NCBI GenBank assembly: GCA_017991595.1
Contig: JAGOQJ010000001.1
Coordinates: 310,001-374,000 of the forward strand
Length of the DNA stretch: 64,000 nucleotides
From: Candidatus Didemnitutus sp.
Lineage (GTDB): Bacteria; Verrucomicrobiota; Verrucomicrobiia; Opitutales; Opitutaceae
Reading direction: 5' to 3'
Part shown: positions 26,019-35,087 of the stretch, piece by piece
How the letters are laid out: each line of letters begins with the position of its first letter
Numbering within the stretch: position 1 is the stretch's first letter
The notes under the pieces: model-generated
Database searches by the model: none
Told to the model about the DNA's origin: nothing
The model's input: only the letters and a program-made list of their open reading frames with translations
Program-made: the position numbers and the translations under genes

Positions 26019-26148
26019 GCGCGCGGCGACGTGAGCCCGTCAGTTCGTTCTCCGAGACGAAAACGGAAGGCGACGCTCCATTGCCGCCGATGCAAAGGAT
26101 AACTTGGAACCACGGGATCACGCGAACTCCTTCGATGCCGCGATGTAG

Positions 26149-26169
26149 GGGCGCAGACTTGCTGCGCCC
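26149..26169. repeat. Perfect hairpin repeat (GGGCGCAG/CTGCGCCC)
   Basis: 8-bp arms at 26149-26156 and 26162-26169 around ACTTG, preceded by TAG and followed by GTGAGG. It resembles the 26-bp intergenic elements at 30331 and 32718 in layout (TAGG, G-C palindrome with CTTG loop). It is the only feature seen between 26019 and 26194. Confidence 0.6.
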
Positions 26170-26194
26170 GTGAGGACGCACTAGCGAACGGGAC

Positions 26195-26428
26195 ATGGAA
26201 CTCGGTGCCATCATCGCGGAACTGCTGCTCATGCTCGTCGATGCGGCGATGGCGACCGGCGACGTTTATGCGTGGTGGAAGGGAAAAGAAAACCGCCAGC
26301 AACGCCGCGCCGCGAGACGCCGCGGAGAGATCCCGCCACCTCGCGACCGGTGGAACCGTCGCGTGATCACGCTGACGCTCGGCGTCGTGGTGCTGACCGC
26401 CGCGCTGGTGTGGCGGTGGGTGAAGTAG
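26195..26428 (+). CDS. Small membrane protein
   Basis: 77 residues with two hydrophobic stretches (about 5-25 and 57-73) separated by a strongly basic loop (KGKENRQQRRAARRRGE). Topology suggests both termini on the same side. No family is recognised and the start has no strong ribosome site. It overlaps the end of the Vsr remnant on the other strand. Confidence 0.5.
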   Translation: MELGAIIAELLLMLVDAAMATGDVYAWWKGKENRQQRRAARRRGEIPPPRDRWNRRVITLTLGVVVLTAALVWRWVK

Positions 26429-26582
26429 CGGCTAGGCGTTTCCCGACCAAGCCGTGGCGCCGCAGCTTCGCGAGGAGCCGGCGATCGTTCTTGCGGGTCA
26501 GCTCGTGCTCCCGAATCCGGAGGACACGCCAGCCCGCTGCATTCAGTGCGCAGTTGATTCGCCGGTCGCGGGCCTTGTTGGC
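26367..26582 (-). pseudogene. C-terminal remnant of a Vsr-like mismatch endonuclease
   Basis: The frame reads NKARDRRINCALNAAGWRVL, then RIREHELTRKNDRRLLAKL. This matches the end of very-short-patch-repair endonucleases (typically ...N..RD......L...GW.V.RIWEHEL). The N-terminal catalytic part is absent: upstream is the stop of an unrelated gene. Vsr genes normally sit beside cytosine-5 methyltransferases, which are also missing here, so this is probably the scar of a lost restriction-modification locus. Confidence 0.65.
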
Positions 26583-26583
26583 A

Positions 26584-26880
26584 CTAGCTGCGCCGCCCAA
26601 AGATCAGACCCTCTTCTGTCGAAATGCTGCCGTCTGGCCAGACGTCTACTGGAAGGATAAAGTCATCTGCAGAGATTGAATCTTCGAACTCCCGTTCCCC
26701 ATCGAGGAATTGTTGAAGTCGCTCCATCAGCGTGTCGGCGATTTCACGCTGGGCTTCAAGTTCTGTAGCATAGACGACAGGCAGGTTTCTCTCGTCATGC
26801 CATGCTGGAATCATTCCTTCGCAGACTGTTCGGGTGAAAATGGCGTAGGCTGATCGAGTGGGTTGTCGGACTTCTAGCAT
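26584..26880 (-). CDS. Conserved hypothetical protein divergent from the XRE gene
   Basis: 98 residues from the ATG at 26880; a TTG at 26898 would lie inside the upstream operator. It is acidic and soluble, with AYAIFTRTVCEGMIPAWHDE, then YATELEAQREIADTLMERLQQ (helix) and DVWPDGSISTEEG. No catalytic motif is seen. It faces the XRE gene across 60 bp with one palindromic operator directly upstream of its start and one over the XRE start, so both genes are probably controlled by that regulator. Confidence 0.65.
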   Translation of the reverse strand: MLEVRQPTRSAYAIFTRTVCEGMIPAWHDERNLPVVYATELEAQREIADTLMERLQQFLDGEREFEDSISADDFILPVDVWPDGSISTEEGLIFGRRS

Positions 26881-26890
26881 GTCGTTAGCA

Positions 26891-26907
26891 TGTTCCAAAA
26901 TAGAACA
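26891..26907. promoter_or_regulatory. Palindromic operator 1 (TGTTC-N7-GAACA)
   Basis: TGTTCCAAAATAGAACA, a 5-bp inverted repeat with a 7-bp AT-rich spacer, directly upstream of the divergent hypothetical gene. It matches operator 2 at 26945 in 16 of 17 positions. The likely binder is the neighbouring XRE protein. Confidence 0.7.
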
Positions 26908-26939
26908 CTATTCAAGCGAAGACCTGGTAACCTGGGCTG

Positions 26940-27185
26940 GTGGGTGTTCCAAAAAAGAACAACAATCTAGTTGGAAAGCGCGTTAAGAAAGCACGCCTAG
27001 CCAAGAAGCCTAAGCTCACGCAGGATGAGCTTTCTGGTAAACTGGCCGCGCGCGGTGTCGTGATCGACCGAGCTGGTATCGCGAAGCTAGAGGCGGGCAG
27101 TCGCTATGTGTCCGACTTTGAAGTGAAAGCTTTGGCTGCGGCGCTGGGGGTCACGGTTGGTTGGTTGTTGGGGGGCGAAAGCTAA
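26940..27185 (+). CDS. XRE-family helix-turn-helix regulator
   Basis: 81 residues, starting at GTG 26940. Most of it is one HTH domain: LVGKRVKKARLAKKPKLTQD, then LAARGVVIDRAGIAKLEAGS (recognition helix) and a C-terminal DFEVKALAAALGVTVGWLLG. Such small proteins act as repressors or as controller (C) proteins of restriction genes. The HNH endonuclease gene follows after one base, so they share an mRNA. Operator 2 covers codons 2-7, which predicts self-repression. Confidence 0.88.
   Translation: MGVPKKNNNLVGKRVKKARLAKKPKLTQDELSGKLAARGVVIDRAGIAKLEAGSRYVSDFEVKALAAALGVTVGWLLGGES
26945..26961. promoter_or_regulatory. Palindromic operator 2 (TGTTC-N7-GAACA) within XRE start
   Basis: TGTTCCAAAAAAGAACA lies inside the first codons of the XRE gene, 54 bp (about five helical turns) from operator 1. 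The sites bracket the divergent promoters, an arrangement that would let a bound regulator block both directions. Confidence 0.7.
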
Positions 27186-27186
27186 T

Positions 27187-27882
27187 ATGCCCCGGGCAAA
27201 CGACATCATCCCATATTACGAGATGTGCCAACGAGAGGGCACGAGTCTGCAGCGGGGAATGAATTTCCATCTTCACGGTAAACATTCGGTGATCCTGATG
27301 TCCGTGCGTCCGGATGCTCCTTATGCTGACCGGGTCGAGGATGAGGGGCGGGTTTTGATCTACGAGGGGCATAACGAGAACAAGACTGCCCTCTGCAAAT
27401 ATCCGGAGCTTGTCGATCAGCCGGAATTTACGAAAACCGGTAAGCCAACCGAGAATGGGAAGTTCAGGAAGGCCGCTTTGGCTTTCAAGGCCGGCTCTCA
27501 ACCGCCGGAGCGCGTCCGAGTTTACGAAAAAATCAAGGACGGTATTTGGTCCTATAACGGAGTCTTTCACCTTGAGGACGCTTGGACAGAGCAGGTCGAG
27601 AAACGAACGGTATTCAAATTCAAGCTGACTGCTGTCGAGGGTGAGGAGGATGATACTCAGCCAGTATCCTTTTCCCCGAATCCCGGGCGTATGATTCCGA
27701 CCTCAGTCAAACGTGAGGTCTGGAAGCGTGATGGCGGCAAGTGTGCCCAATGCGGCTCAACTCAGAATCTTCATTTCGACCACATCATTCCTTGGTCCCG
27801 CGGAGGCTCTTCAACCAAAGTTGAGAACATCCAGCTGTTGTGTGCTGCACACAACCTAAGCAAGAGTGATTCAATACTGTAG
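27187..27882 (+). CDS. HNH endonuclease with SRA/YDG-like N-terminal domain (candidate type IV restriction enzyme)
   Basis: 231 residues. The last 55 form a full HNH domain: CAQCGSTQNLHFDHIIPWSR (Cys pair, DH), then NIQLLCAAHN. The first 160 residues resemble SRA domains, which flip out methylated cytosine: FHLHGKHSVILMS, VEDEGRVLIYEGH, then ERVRVYEKIKDGIWSYNGVF (YDG replaced by YNG) and VFKFKL. SRA-HNH proteins such as TagI cut modified DNA. There is no methyltransferase beside it, as expected for a modification-dependent enzyme. The SRA assignment is by eye. Confidence 0.8.
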   Translation: MPRANDIIPYYEMCQREGTSLQRGMNFHLHGKHSVILMSVRPDAPYADRVEDEGRVLIYEGHNENKTALCKYPELVDQPEFTKTGKPTENGKFRKAALAFKAGSQPPERVRVYEKIKDGIWSYNGVFHLEDAWTEQVEKRTVFKFKLTAVEGEEDDTQPVSFSPNPGRMIPTSVKREVWKRDGGKCAQCGSTQNLHFDHIIPWSRGGSSTKVENIQLLCAAHNLSKSDSIL

Positions 27883-27884
27883 GT

Positions 27885-27974
27885 GCGGTCGAGGTCGGCG
27901 CGTTCGGCGAGTTACTCTTGCGAGAGGTCCGCGGTCTTCCGGCGGGCGCGGACATTGTCTCCGAATTTCTTTAA
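27885..27974 (+). pseudogene. Short coding remnant
   Basis: Directly after the HNH stop the frame AVEVGAFGELLLREVRGLPA runs to TAA at 27972-27974 with good codon structure but no start. It probably is the tail of a chromosomal gene cut by insertion of the XRE/HNH island. The family is not recognised. From there to 28137 nothing is seen. Confidence 0.25.
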
Positions 27975-28137
27975 CGTGGAGTCCTTGGCTGGCACCCGCG
28001 GAGCCAAGCCGATTGTGGACTATCAGGCCACGGACGATGAGTCACAATTGGCGCGGGCAGGCTCAGTGCGGGCCTGAGCGGGGCGCTTGCGCCGGCCCGT
28101 GGGCGACGCGGGGTGACTGTTCGCGAAATCAGCGCGC

Positions 28138-28569
28138 TCAGACGGCGGCTTCGAGGTGTTCGGGCGTTTCGGCGGGCGCTTCGGTTTGCGGAGCCGGGGC
28201 GCCGGCCATCCATTGGGCGGCGATCTTGCGCGCCTCGGAAGTCCAGTTCACGTCGGGTTTGGCGTAGATGGCGTGCTCGGTCGTGCGTTCGGTGCCGGTC
28301 CAGCTCAGCGTCGCTTTCAGGCAGGGCGTGCCGTCCGCGAGTTGGTAGCCTTGCACCAGCACCTGGCCGCGCGAGGAGGGCAGCTCGCCCACGCGGACTT
28401 GCAGGTCGAGTCGCGCGAGGCCGAGGTGATAGTTCACCATGCGGCTGGTTTCCCAAGTGCCGCCATCCGGGGCGGGATCGTCGGCGGCCAGCGAGCGCTC
28501 GAAATCGGTGAGAAACGAAAGAAGGCGGTGATGCATCGGACGGAGGCGGAGTTCGCGCCAAGGCTTCAT
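28138..28569 (-). CDS. Conserved hypothetical protein
   Basis: 143 residues from the ATG at 28569 (MKPWRELRLRPMHHRLLSFL). It is soluble, with an amphipathic start, then a beta-rich core (LDLQVRVGELPSSRGQVLVQ, LKATLSWTGTERTTEHAIYA) and a Pro/Ala/Glu-rich tail. No signal peptide. It is divergent from the NtrC-type regulator gene. Function unknown. Confidence 0.65.
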   Translation of the reverse strand: MKPWRELRLRPMHHRLLSFLTDFERSLAADDPAPDGGTWETSRMVNYHLGLARLDLQVRVGELPSSRGQVLVQGYQLADGTPCLKATLSWTGTERTTEHAIYAKPDVNWTSEARKIAAQWMAGAPAPQTEAPAETPEHLEAAV

Positions 28570-28721
28570 CGGCGCGGCGCGGCGGAACTTGAGCGCTTTT
28601 TTGCGTTTTTTCGGCCGCCGGTGCCGGTCCGGGACGGCCGAAACCGGGACGAACGGCCCCGCGGCTGGGAAAAGCCGCTTTATTTCCGGGCGCGGTTCCC
28701 TCAGCGTTTCAGGTCCCCACC

Positions 28722-30257
<1,536 letters not shown>

Positions 30258-30330
30258 TCCGCCCGCCTGAGTTTCCACCTCGTCACCGAGCGAAGGCAGG
30301 CCGCCCGCCTGGGCTCCCATCATTTCCTCC

Positions 30331-30356
30331 GCAGGCAGCGAACTCGCTCGCGCCCG
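30331..30356. repeat. 26-bp intergenic element, copy 1
   Basis: Begins GCAGGCAGCGAACTCGCTCG and ends CGCCCG. It agrees in 23 of 26 positions with 32718-32743. Both lie between genes and contain a GCGA(A/G)C..GCTCGC palindrome. Confidence 0.6.
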
Positions 30357-30440
30357 AAAAACAGGCGGCCCGTCCCGTGCCTTGCCGCGCCCGCTATGCC
30401 GACACCCGGTCATGCGCGTTCCCTTTTCCCATCCGAGCCC

Positions 30441-30478
30441 GCCGGGATGTTTGTAGTCTATTAGACTACAAACTGGCT
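30441..30478. repeat. Palindromic element TTTGTAGTCT/AGACTACAAA, copy 1
   Basis: A perfect 10-bp inverted repeat (30450-30459 and 30463-30472) around ATT, flanked by GCCGGGAT and CTGGCT. A second copy lies 202 bp downstream. The symmetry and TGTAG/CTACA ends resemble operators of BlaI/MecI/CopY-type repressors; it could also be a mobile repeat. Confidence 0.7.
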
Positions 30479-30642
30479 TGGCCTTGCGGCCACCACGCAG
30501 GGCTTTGTGGACGCTCCGACGACGTCTGCCTGTTATCCCTTGCCGGGGCAGTTTTCCGAGTGAAAAATGCCCGATTAGGTGTGCCGGCTTAGCGTCCATG
30601 CCCTTGGCGTGCAGCGGTCGTCCGCTCACCCGGGCGGCGTGC

Positions 30643-30680
30643 GCCGGGATACTTGTAGTCTATTAGACTACAAACTTGCT
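30643..30680. repeat. Palindromic element TTGTAGTCT/AGACTACAA, copy 2
   Basis: Same palindrome (30653-30661 and 30665-30673) and same flanks (GCCGGGAT upstream, CTTGCT downstream) as copy 1, with only a few differences in 38 bp. It lies about 245 bp before cheX. Confidence 0.7.
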
Positions 30681-30923
30681 CGGTGCGGTGCCCGGGTGCG
30701 AAGCAGGCGCGGCGCCACGTTGCCGATCGGGTAGGCAGCGACCTTGGTCGCGTCCGGCAACCACGGGGGGCGCCAGCACGCGGCCTGCGGGAGGCGCTCG
30801 AGCACGGACTCCCTCGTCTCGATCTCCTCCGCTGCGCATCCCGCGCAACTTTCGCGTAAAGTCCCGCCGGACAGGGCCGATAATGAGGCACGGCCAAATT
30901 CGCATCCGAAGCGTCCGTGCATT

Positions 30924-31454
30924 ATGCCCGTCCTCAAGGAGATTTCCGAAACCCTCATCCGCGAGAACATCGCGCGCGCCATCGCCGATGTCTTCAAGAC
31001 CATGCTGGGCCGTGAGGTGGCACTCTGCCCCGTCACCGAACAGGGCAACGTCGAGTGGCCGCCCATCCCCACACCCAAGGCCGATCCCACGCCCCAAGTC
31101 GTCGGCACCGTCGGTTTCATCGGCGACATCAACGGACTCATCTATTTCTACCTGCCCGTGGATCTCGCCCGCCTTTGCACCTCGCACCTGCTCGGCATGA
31201 CCGAGGCCGAGGTCGACGAGGCCGGCGACGAGGTCATCAACGACGCCATCGGCGAGCTCACCAACATGAGCGTCGGCAGCTTCAAGAACGGCCTCTGCGA
31301 CGCCGGTTATCCCTGCAAGCTCACGATCCCCTCGATCCTGCGCGGCAGCAATTTCTGCGTGGAGCCCATCAGCTCCGCCGAGCGCTACATCTATCGCTTC
31401 ACCTGTGGCGAACACCGCGTCGTCACCGACATCCTCCTCAAGGGCGGCGACTGA
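30924..31454 (+). CDS. cheX: CheX-like chemotaxis phosphatase domain protein
   Basis: 176 residues. CheX/FliY-family hallmark E-(A)IGELTNMSVGSFKN corresponds to the ExxN active-site helix that dephosphorylates CheY-P. Other regions fit the family: GTVGFIGDINGLIYFYLPVD and the C-terminal YRFTCGEHRVVTDIL. It is followed 17 bp later by a receiver protein, so the pair may form a local phospho-signalling unit. No other chemotaxis genes are in the window. Confidence 0.82.
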   Translation: MPVLKEISETLIRENIARAIADVFKTMLGREVALCPVTEQGNVEWPPIPTPKADPTPQVVGTVGFIGDINGLIYFYLPVDLARLCTSHLLGMTEAEVDEAGDEVINDAIGELTNMSVGSFKNGLCDAGYPCKLTIPSILRGSNFCVEPISSAERYIYRFTCGEHRVVTDILLKGGD

Positions 31455-31471
31455 GCCCTCCCGATCCTCCG

Positions 31472-32638
31472 ATGCGCAACAAGATCCTCACCGTCGACGA
31501 TTCCAAGACCGTCCGCATCATCGTGCGGAAGGCCTTCAAGCCCTACGACTGCGAAATCCTCGAAGCCGCCAACGGCGTCGAGGGCCTCGCCGTCGCGGCC
31601 AAGGAAATGCCCGACCTCATCCTCCTCGACGTGACCATGCCCGTGATGGACGGCGTGGAGATGCTCACCAAGCTCAAGTCCGACCCGCAGCTCAAGGGCA
31701 TCCCCGTCATGATGCTCACCGCCGAGGGCGGTCGCGACAACGTCCTCAAGATCGCCAAGATCGGCGTGCGCGACTACATCGTGAAGCCCTTCAAGGAGGA
31801 GGTCCTCGTCGAGAAGGCCGGCCGTATCATCGAGCTCAAGCCGCTCGCCGACGGCCCCGCCAAGGCCCGTTCCATCTTCGATCCCGCCAACATCCTCGTC
31901 GTCGAGGACAAGCCTGCCATCGTCCAGCAGATCCAGGAAGGGCTCAAGCACACGCCTTGGAAGATCCACGGCGTCGCCACTCAGGGCGAGGCCATCGACC
32001 TCTGCTCCAAGGCGCCGCCCGACCTCGTCATCATCTCGCTTTCCCTGCCCGAGGACGCCGCCTTCACGCTCTTCCGCATCGTGCGCACGAACGTGAAGAC
32101 CAAATACACCCCCGTCTTCGGCCTCGTCGTGAAGACCGAGGTCGCCCCGCAACAGCAGGCGCAGAACGTCGGTTTCACCACCGTCATCACCAAGCCCATC
32201 GACATCCCCGAGCTCGAGGCGAAGATCGCCAAGGCGATGAACCTCGACACCTCGCAGCGCTACTTCGGCATCGAGGAAGGCACGTTGATGATGCGCCTGC
32301 CCGAGAACTGCTCGCCCTCCGTCATCGCCGAGGTCACCACCTACGTGAAGCCCAAGTTCGCCGAGGCCGTCGACGCCGGGCACAACCGCGCCGTCATCGA
32401 CGTGCACCAGCTCAAGTCGCTCCACATGGGCATCATCAAGCTCATGGTGCACACGATGCAGACCTGCCGCGAACTCGGCCTGCAATTTGCCCTCGTCGGC
32501 AACCCGCAGATCGCCGCCGAGTGCAAGGGCTTCGAGGACACGCGCGCCTGGCATTTCCACGACAAGATCGAGGATGCCCGCGCCAGTCTGATCAAACCCG
32601 GCACGCCTGCACCCGCGCCCGCGCTCGCCGCGACCTGA
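31472..32638 (+). CDS. Tandem-receiver response regulator with STAS-like C-terminus
   Basis: 388 residues. The first receiver (about 4-120) is complete: VDDSKTVR, Asp in LILLDVTMPVMDG, and KPF. The second (about 140-255) begins ILVVEDKPAIVQQIQ but has ISLSLPE in place of the phospho-Asp motif, so it is probably inactive. The last 110 residues (EEGTLMMRLPENCSPSVIAE, then NRAVIDVHQLKSLHMGIIKL) look like a STAS anti-sigma-antagonist fold. Together with CheX it may link phosphorylation to a partner-switching step; this is inference. Confidence 0.82.
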   Translation: MRNKILTVDDSKTVRIIVRKAFKPYDCEILEAANGVEGLAVAAKEMPDLILLDVTMPVMDGVEMLTKLKSDPQLKGIPVMMLTAEGGRDNVLKIAKIGVRDYIVKPFKEEVLVEKAGRIIELKPLADGPAKARSIFDPANILVVEDKPAIVQQIQEGLKHTPWKIHGVATQGEAIDLCSKAPPDLVIISLSLPEDAAFTLFRIVRTNVKTKYTPVFGLVVKTEVAPQQQAQNVGFTTVITKPIDIPELEAKIAKAMNLDTSQRYFGIEEGTLMMRLPENCSPSVIAEVTTYVKPKFAEAVDAGHNRAVIDVHQLKSLHMGIIKLMVHTMQTCRELGLQFALVGNPQIAAECKGFEDTRAWHFHDKIEDARASLIKPGTPAPAPALAAT

Positions 32639-32717
32639 GTCCGCTCCCGCGAGTCCGCGCCCTGCGCCTTTCATCTCCCGCAGGCCGCCCGCCCGCGCCC
32701 GGCATTCTCCGTCTCTC

Positions 32718-32743
32718 GTAGGCAGCGAGCTTGCTCGCGCCCG
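32718..32743. repeat. 26-bp intergenic element, copy 2
   Basis: Begins GTAGGCAGCGAGCTTGCTCG and ends CGCCCG, 23 of 26 positions identical to 30331-30356. It contains the perfect palindrome GCGAGC-TT-GCTCGC and lies between convergent genes, so it may also act as a transcription end. Confidence 0.6.
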
Positions 32744-32791
32744 CTCATCACTGGGCGGGCTCGCCCGACGCTTTGCCTGCGCTCGGCGCGC

Positions 32792-33691
32792 TCAGGCCCG
32801 GCGCAGCTGCGGCCACTTCAGGCGCGGGCCGAACACGTTCAGCGCCAGCCCGCCGAGCACGAGCAGCGCCGCGAGGAATTTCCACGCCGGCAACGTCTCC
32901 CCGAGCACGAGCGCCGCGCTCAACATGCCGAACACCGGCACGAGCAGCGCGAACGGCGTGACGGATGACGCCGGATGCCGCGCGAGCAGCCAGCTCCAGA
33001 GCGAGTAAGCCACGAGCGTGGAGGCATAGACGATGTAGGCCACGCTGAGCAGGCCCGGCAGCGTGATCCCCGCCAAGCTGCGCGCGATGAGCGCCGGCCC
33101 TTCAAACGCGAGCGAGGCGAGCGCCATCGGCACCGGCACCACGAGGCTGCCCCACACGACCAGCGCCAGCGCATTCACCCGGCCCAGCCGCCGCGACGTG
33201 ACATTCGCGTAAGCCCACGACGTGGCCGCCAGCAGCAGGCAGAGCAGCCCCGCCGCCGTCGCCTCGCCACCCGTGTGCGCGCCGACGACCGCGAAGCCCG
33301 CCACCGCCAGCCCCGCGCCCGCGACCTGCACGAACCGGATCTGCTCCCGCAACAACCACGCTGCGAACGCCAGCGAAAGGAAAACCTGCGCCTGCAACAC
33401 GAGCGACGCGAGCCCGGCCGACACGCCCAGCTTCATCCCGAGGAAGAGCAACGCGAACTGTCCGGCGAACATCGTCAGGCCGTAAGTCAGCAGCTGCCGC
33501 CACGCGATCGCCGGTCGCGGTAGGAAAAACACGAGCGGGAACGCCACGAAGACGAAGCGCACCGTGCACAGCAGCAACGGCGGCAGATCCTGCAACGCCA
33601 CGCGGATGGCCACGAAGTTGCTCCCCCAGATCGCGACCGTGACGAACGCGAGGAGCAGATGGCGGGCGGGCAGCCGGGGCGTGGAGGACAT
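32792..33691 (-). CDS. EamA/DMT-family transporter
   Basis: 299 residues with ten predicted membrane helices in two EamA repeats. The start of repeat 1 is FVTVAIWGSNFVAIRVALQD, and the repeat 2 end motif reads SVTPFALLVPVFGMLSAALV followed by GETL. Drug/metabolite exporters of this family often release amino acids or small metabolites; the substrate is unknown. The ATG at 33691 directly precedes the first helix. Confidence 0.9.
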   Translation of the reverse strand: MSSTPRLPARHLLLAFVTVAIWGSNFVAIRVALQDLPPLLLCTVRFVFVAFPLVFFLPRPAIAWRQLLTYGLTMFAGQFALLFLGMKLGVSAGLASLVLQAQVFLSLAFAAWLLREQIRFVQVAGAGLAVAGFAVVGAHTGGEATAAGLLCLLLAATSWAYANVTSRRLGRVNALALVVWGSLVVPVPMALASLAFEGPALIARSLAGITLPGLLSVAYIVYASTLVAYSLWSWLLARHPASSVTPFALLVPVFGMLSAALVLGETLPAWKFLAALLVLGGLALNVFGPRLKWPQLRRA

Positions 33692-33894
33692 GAAGCGTGC
33701 ACGCTGCGGGCCTTCCCGCGGCCGCGCAACGGAGGTTCGTGTCCAGCCGCGCACAGCGCCGGTGTCCGATCGGACACCGGTGTGCCGGCACACTCCGCCC
33801 GCGCGCCCGGCGAACGCGGTCGCTCTGCGGGTGGGGCGAATCTTCCGGCTGAGCCGGTCCTAATCGGCGCCACCGCCGGCCGGCGCGTGCGGCC

Positions 33895-34935
33895 TCACGC
33901 CGTCTTGAACACGAAGACGTGTCCCTTCTCCGTGCCGACGGCGAGCAGTCCATCGTCGGCGCGCCAGGCGAACTTCGACGCCGCGGCGGGCATCTTCACC
34001 TCGGCGACGAGCGGGTTTTTGCGCGTCGGCGCCCAGAGTGAGAATTCCCCGTCAGCCGCGGCGGTGGCCAGCAGGCCGTGCGTGTGTTGGAATGCCACGG
34101 CGATCACGCGCGTCGTGTGCGGCAGCAGGAGCGGTTCACGGCCCTCGGGGCCGGCGCCGCTGCAATCCCATACGCACGCATCATGTCCGCCGCCGGTGGC
34201 GAGCCAGTGCGAGTCCGCGCTGAAGGAGAGTTCCTTGAGCTTCGTCTCGTAGCCGCTCATGTGCAGCTCGAGATCCTCGTCGGGCACCCAGAGATGCACG
34301 GCGTTGTCCTGACAACCCGCCACGAGCCAGCGCCCGTCGGGCGACCAAGTCAGCGCGTGCAGGGCGTTGCCGTAGGGAAAATCCTTCGCGGCGGTGAAGT
34401 CGGCGAGGTTCCACAGCGCGACGCCGCCGAAGCGGGCCACGGCGAGCTGCGCCGACGCGCCCCCGGCGGACGGTGCGGGGCGCACCGCGAGTGCGGAGAT
34501 GGTCTTCGCGGTGAGGGGGAATTCGTGCACCGTCGTGCCGTCGGCGTGCAGCGCGACGAGTTGCCGGCCGGCGGCGGCGAAGAGCAGCGCGCCGTGCGGC
34601 GCGCCGGCCCGGGCGGACGGCGCCCACGCCAGATGCTCGACCCAGGCGCCGCCGAGTTCCTTTTCGGCGAGTTCCTCGCCGGTGTGCGCGCTCCAGAATT
34701 TTACCCGGCCATCCTGTCCGCCCGTGGCGAGCAGCGGGGCGCCCGGACACCACGCGAGGCAGTTGGCGCCATCGGCGTGTCCCGCGAGCGTGTGTTTCAC
34801 CGCGCCGGTGGCGGCGTCGTAGAGGGTGATGCCGCCCGCCGCGGAGGCGACGGCGAGCCAGGCGCCATCGGCCGACCACGCCAGATCGATCGCATAGTCG
34901 TCGAGGACCGCCGCCCAGTGCTTGGCAAATTGCAT
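33895..34935 (-). CDS. WD40 repeat protein (beta-propeller)
   Basis: 346 residues with about seven WD40-like blades, each with a GH..(x)..D pattern and blade ends such as TLYDAATG, VKFWSAHTG, VALWNLAD, VHLWVPDE, CVWDCSG and FSLWAPTR. No signal peptide is visible from the ATG at 34935, so it should be cytosolic and serve as a protein-interaction platform. It resembles WD40 proteins found next to CobW-type metallochaperones, but no such gene is here. It is divergent from the YceI operon. Confidence 0.85.
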   Translation of the reverse strand: MQFAKHWAAVLDDYAIDLAWSADGAWLAVASAAGGITLYDAATGAVKHTLAGHADGANCLAWCPGAPLLATGGQDGRVKFWSAHTGEELAEKELGGAWVEHLAWAPSARAGAPHGALLFAAAGRQLVALHADGTTVHEFPLTAKTISALAVRPAPSAGGASAQLAVARFGGVALWNLADFTAAKDFPYGNALHALTWSPDGRWLVAGCQDNAVHLWVPDEDLELHMSGYETKLKELSFSADSHWLATGGGHDACVWDCSGAGPEGREPLLLPHTTRVIAVAFQHTHGLLATAAADGEFSLWAPTRKNPLVAEVKMPAAASKFAWRADDGLLAVGTEKGHVFVFKTA

Positions 34936-35038
34936 AGGCCACCAACGTAGTGCCCGCCGCCGCGACCGCCATTCGAAAGCGTCGCGCTGCGGGCCGGAGC
35001 GGCCGCCGCCCGAGCGCGGCGCGGAAGATGAACGGAAA

Positions 35039-35064
35039 TTCATCCGTCGTTCACCCGCGGTTCA
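35039..35064 (+). promoter_or_regulatory. Triple TTCA direct repeat (11-bp period) before the YceI operon
   Basis: TTCA at 35039-35042, 35050-35053 and 35061-35064, each exactly 11 bp apart. A -10-like TACAAG starts at 35076. This is the typical layout of OmpR/PhoB-family operators. The same array, with TAGAGT at the same distance, precedes the gene at 45155. The likely binder is the response regulator encoded at 42622-43290. Confidence 0.75.
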
Positions 35065-35087
35065 CGCGGGCGGGTTACAAGGGAAGC

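Larger units (their letters stand above)
30258..30923. other. Gene-free region with palindromic repeats
   Basis: 666 bp without a convincing gene. It holds a 26-bp element (30331-30356) and a pair of near-identical 38-bp palindromic elements (30441-30478 and 30643-30680). Only short, poorly coding frames are present. The promoter of cheX should lie in the last 200 bp. Confidence 0.6.
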
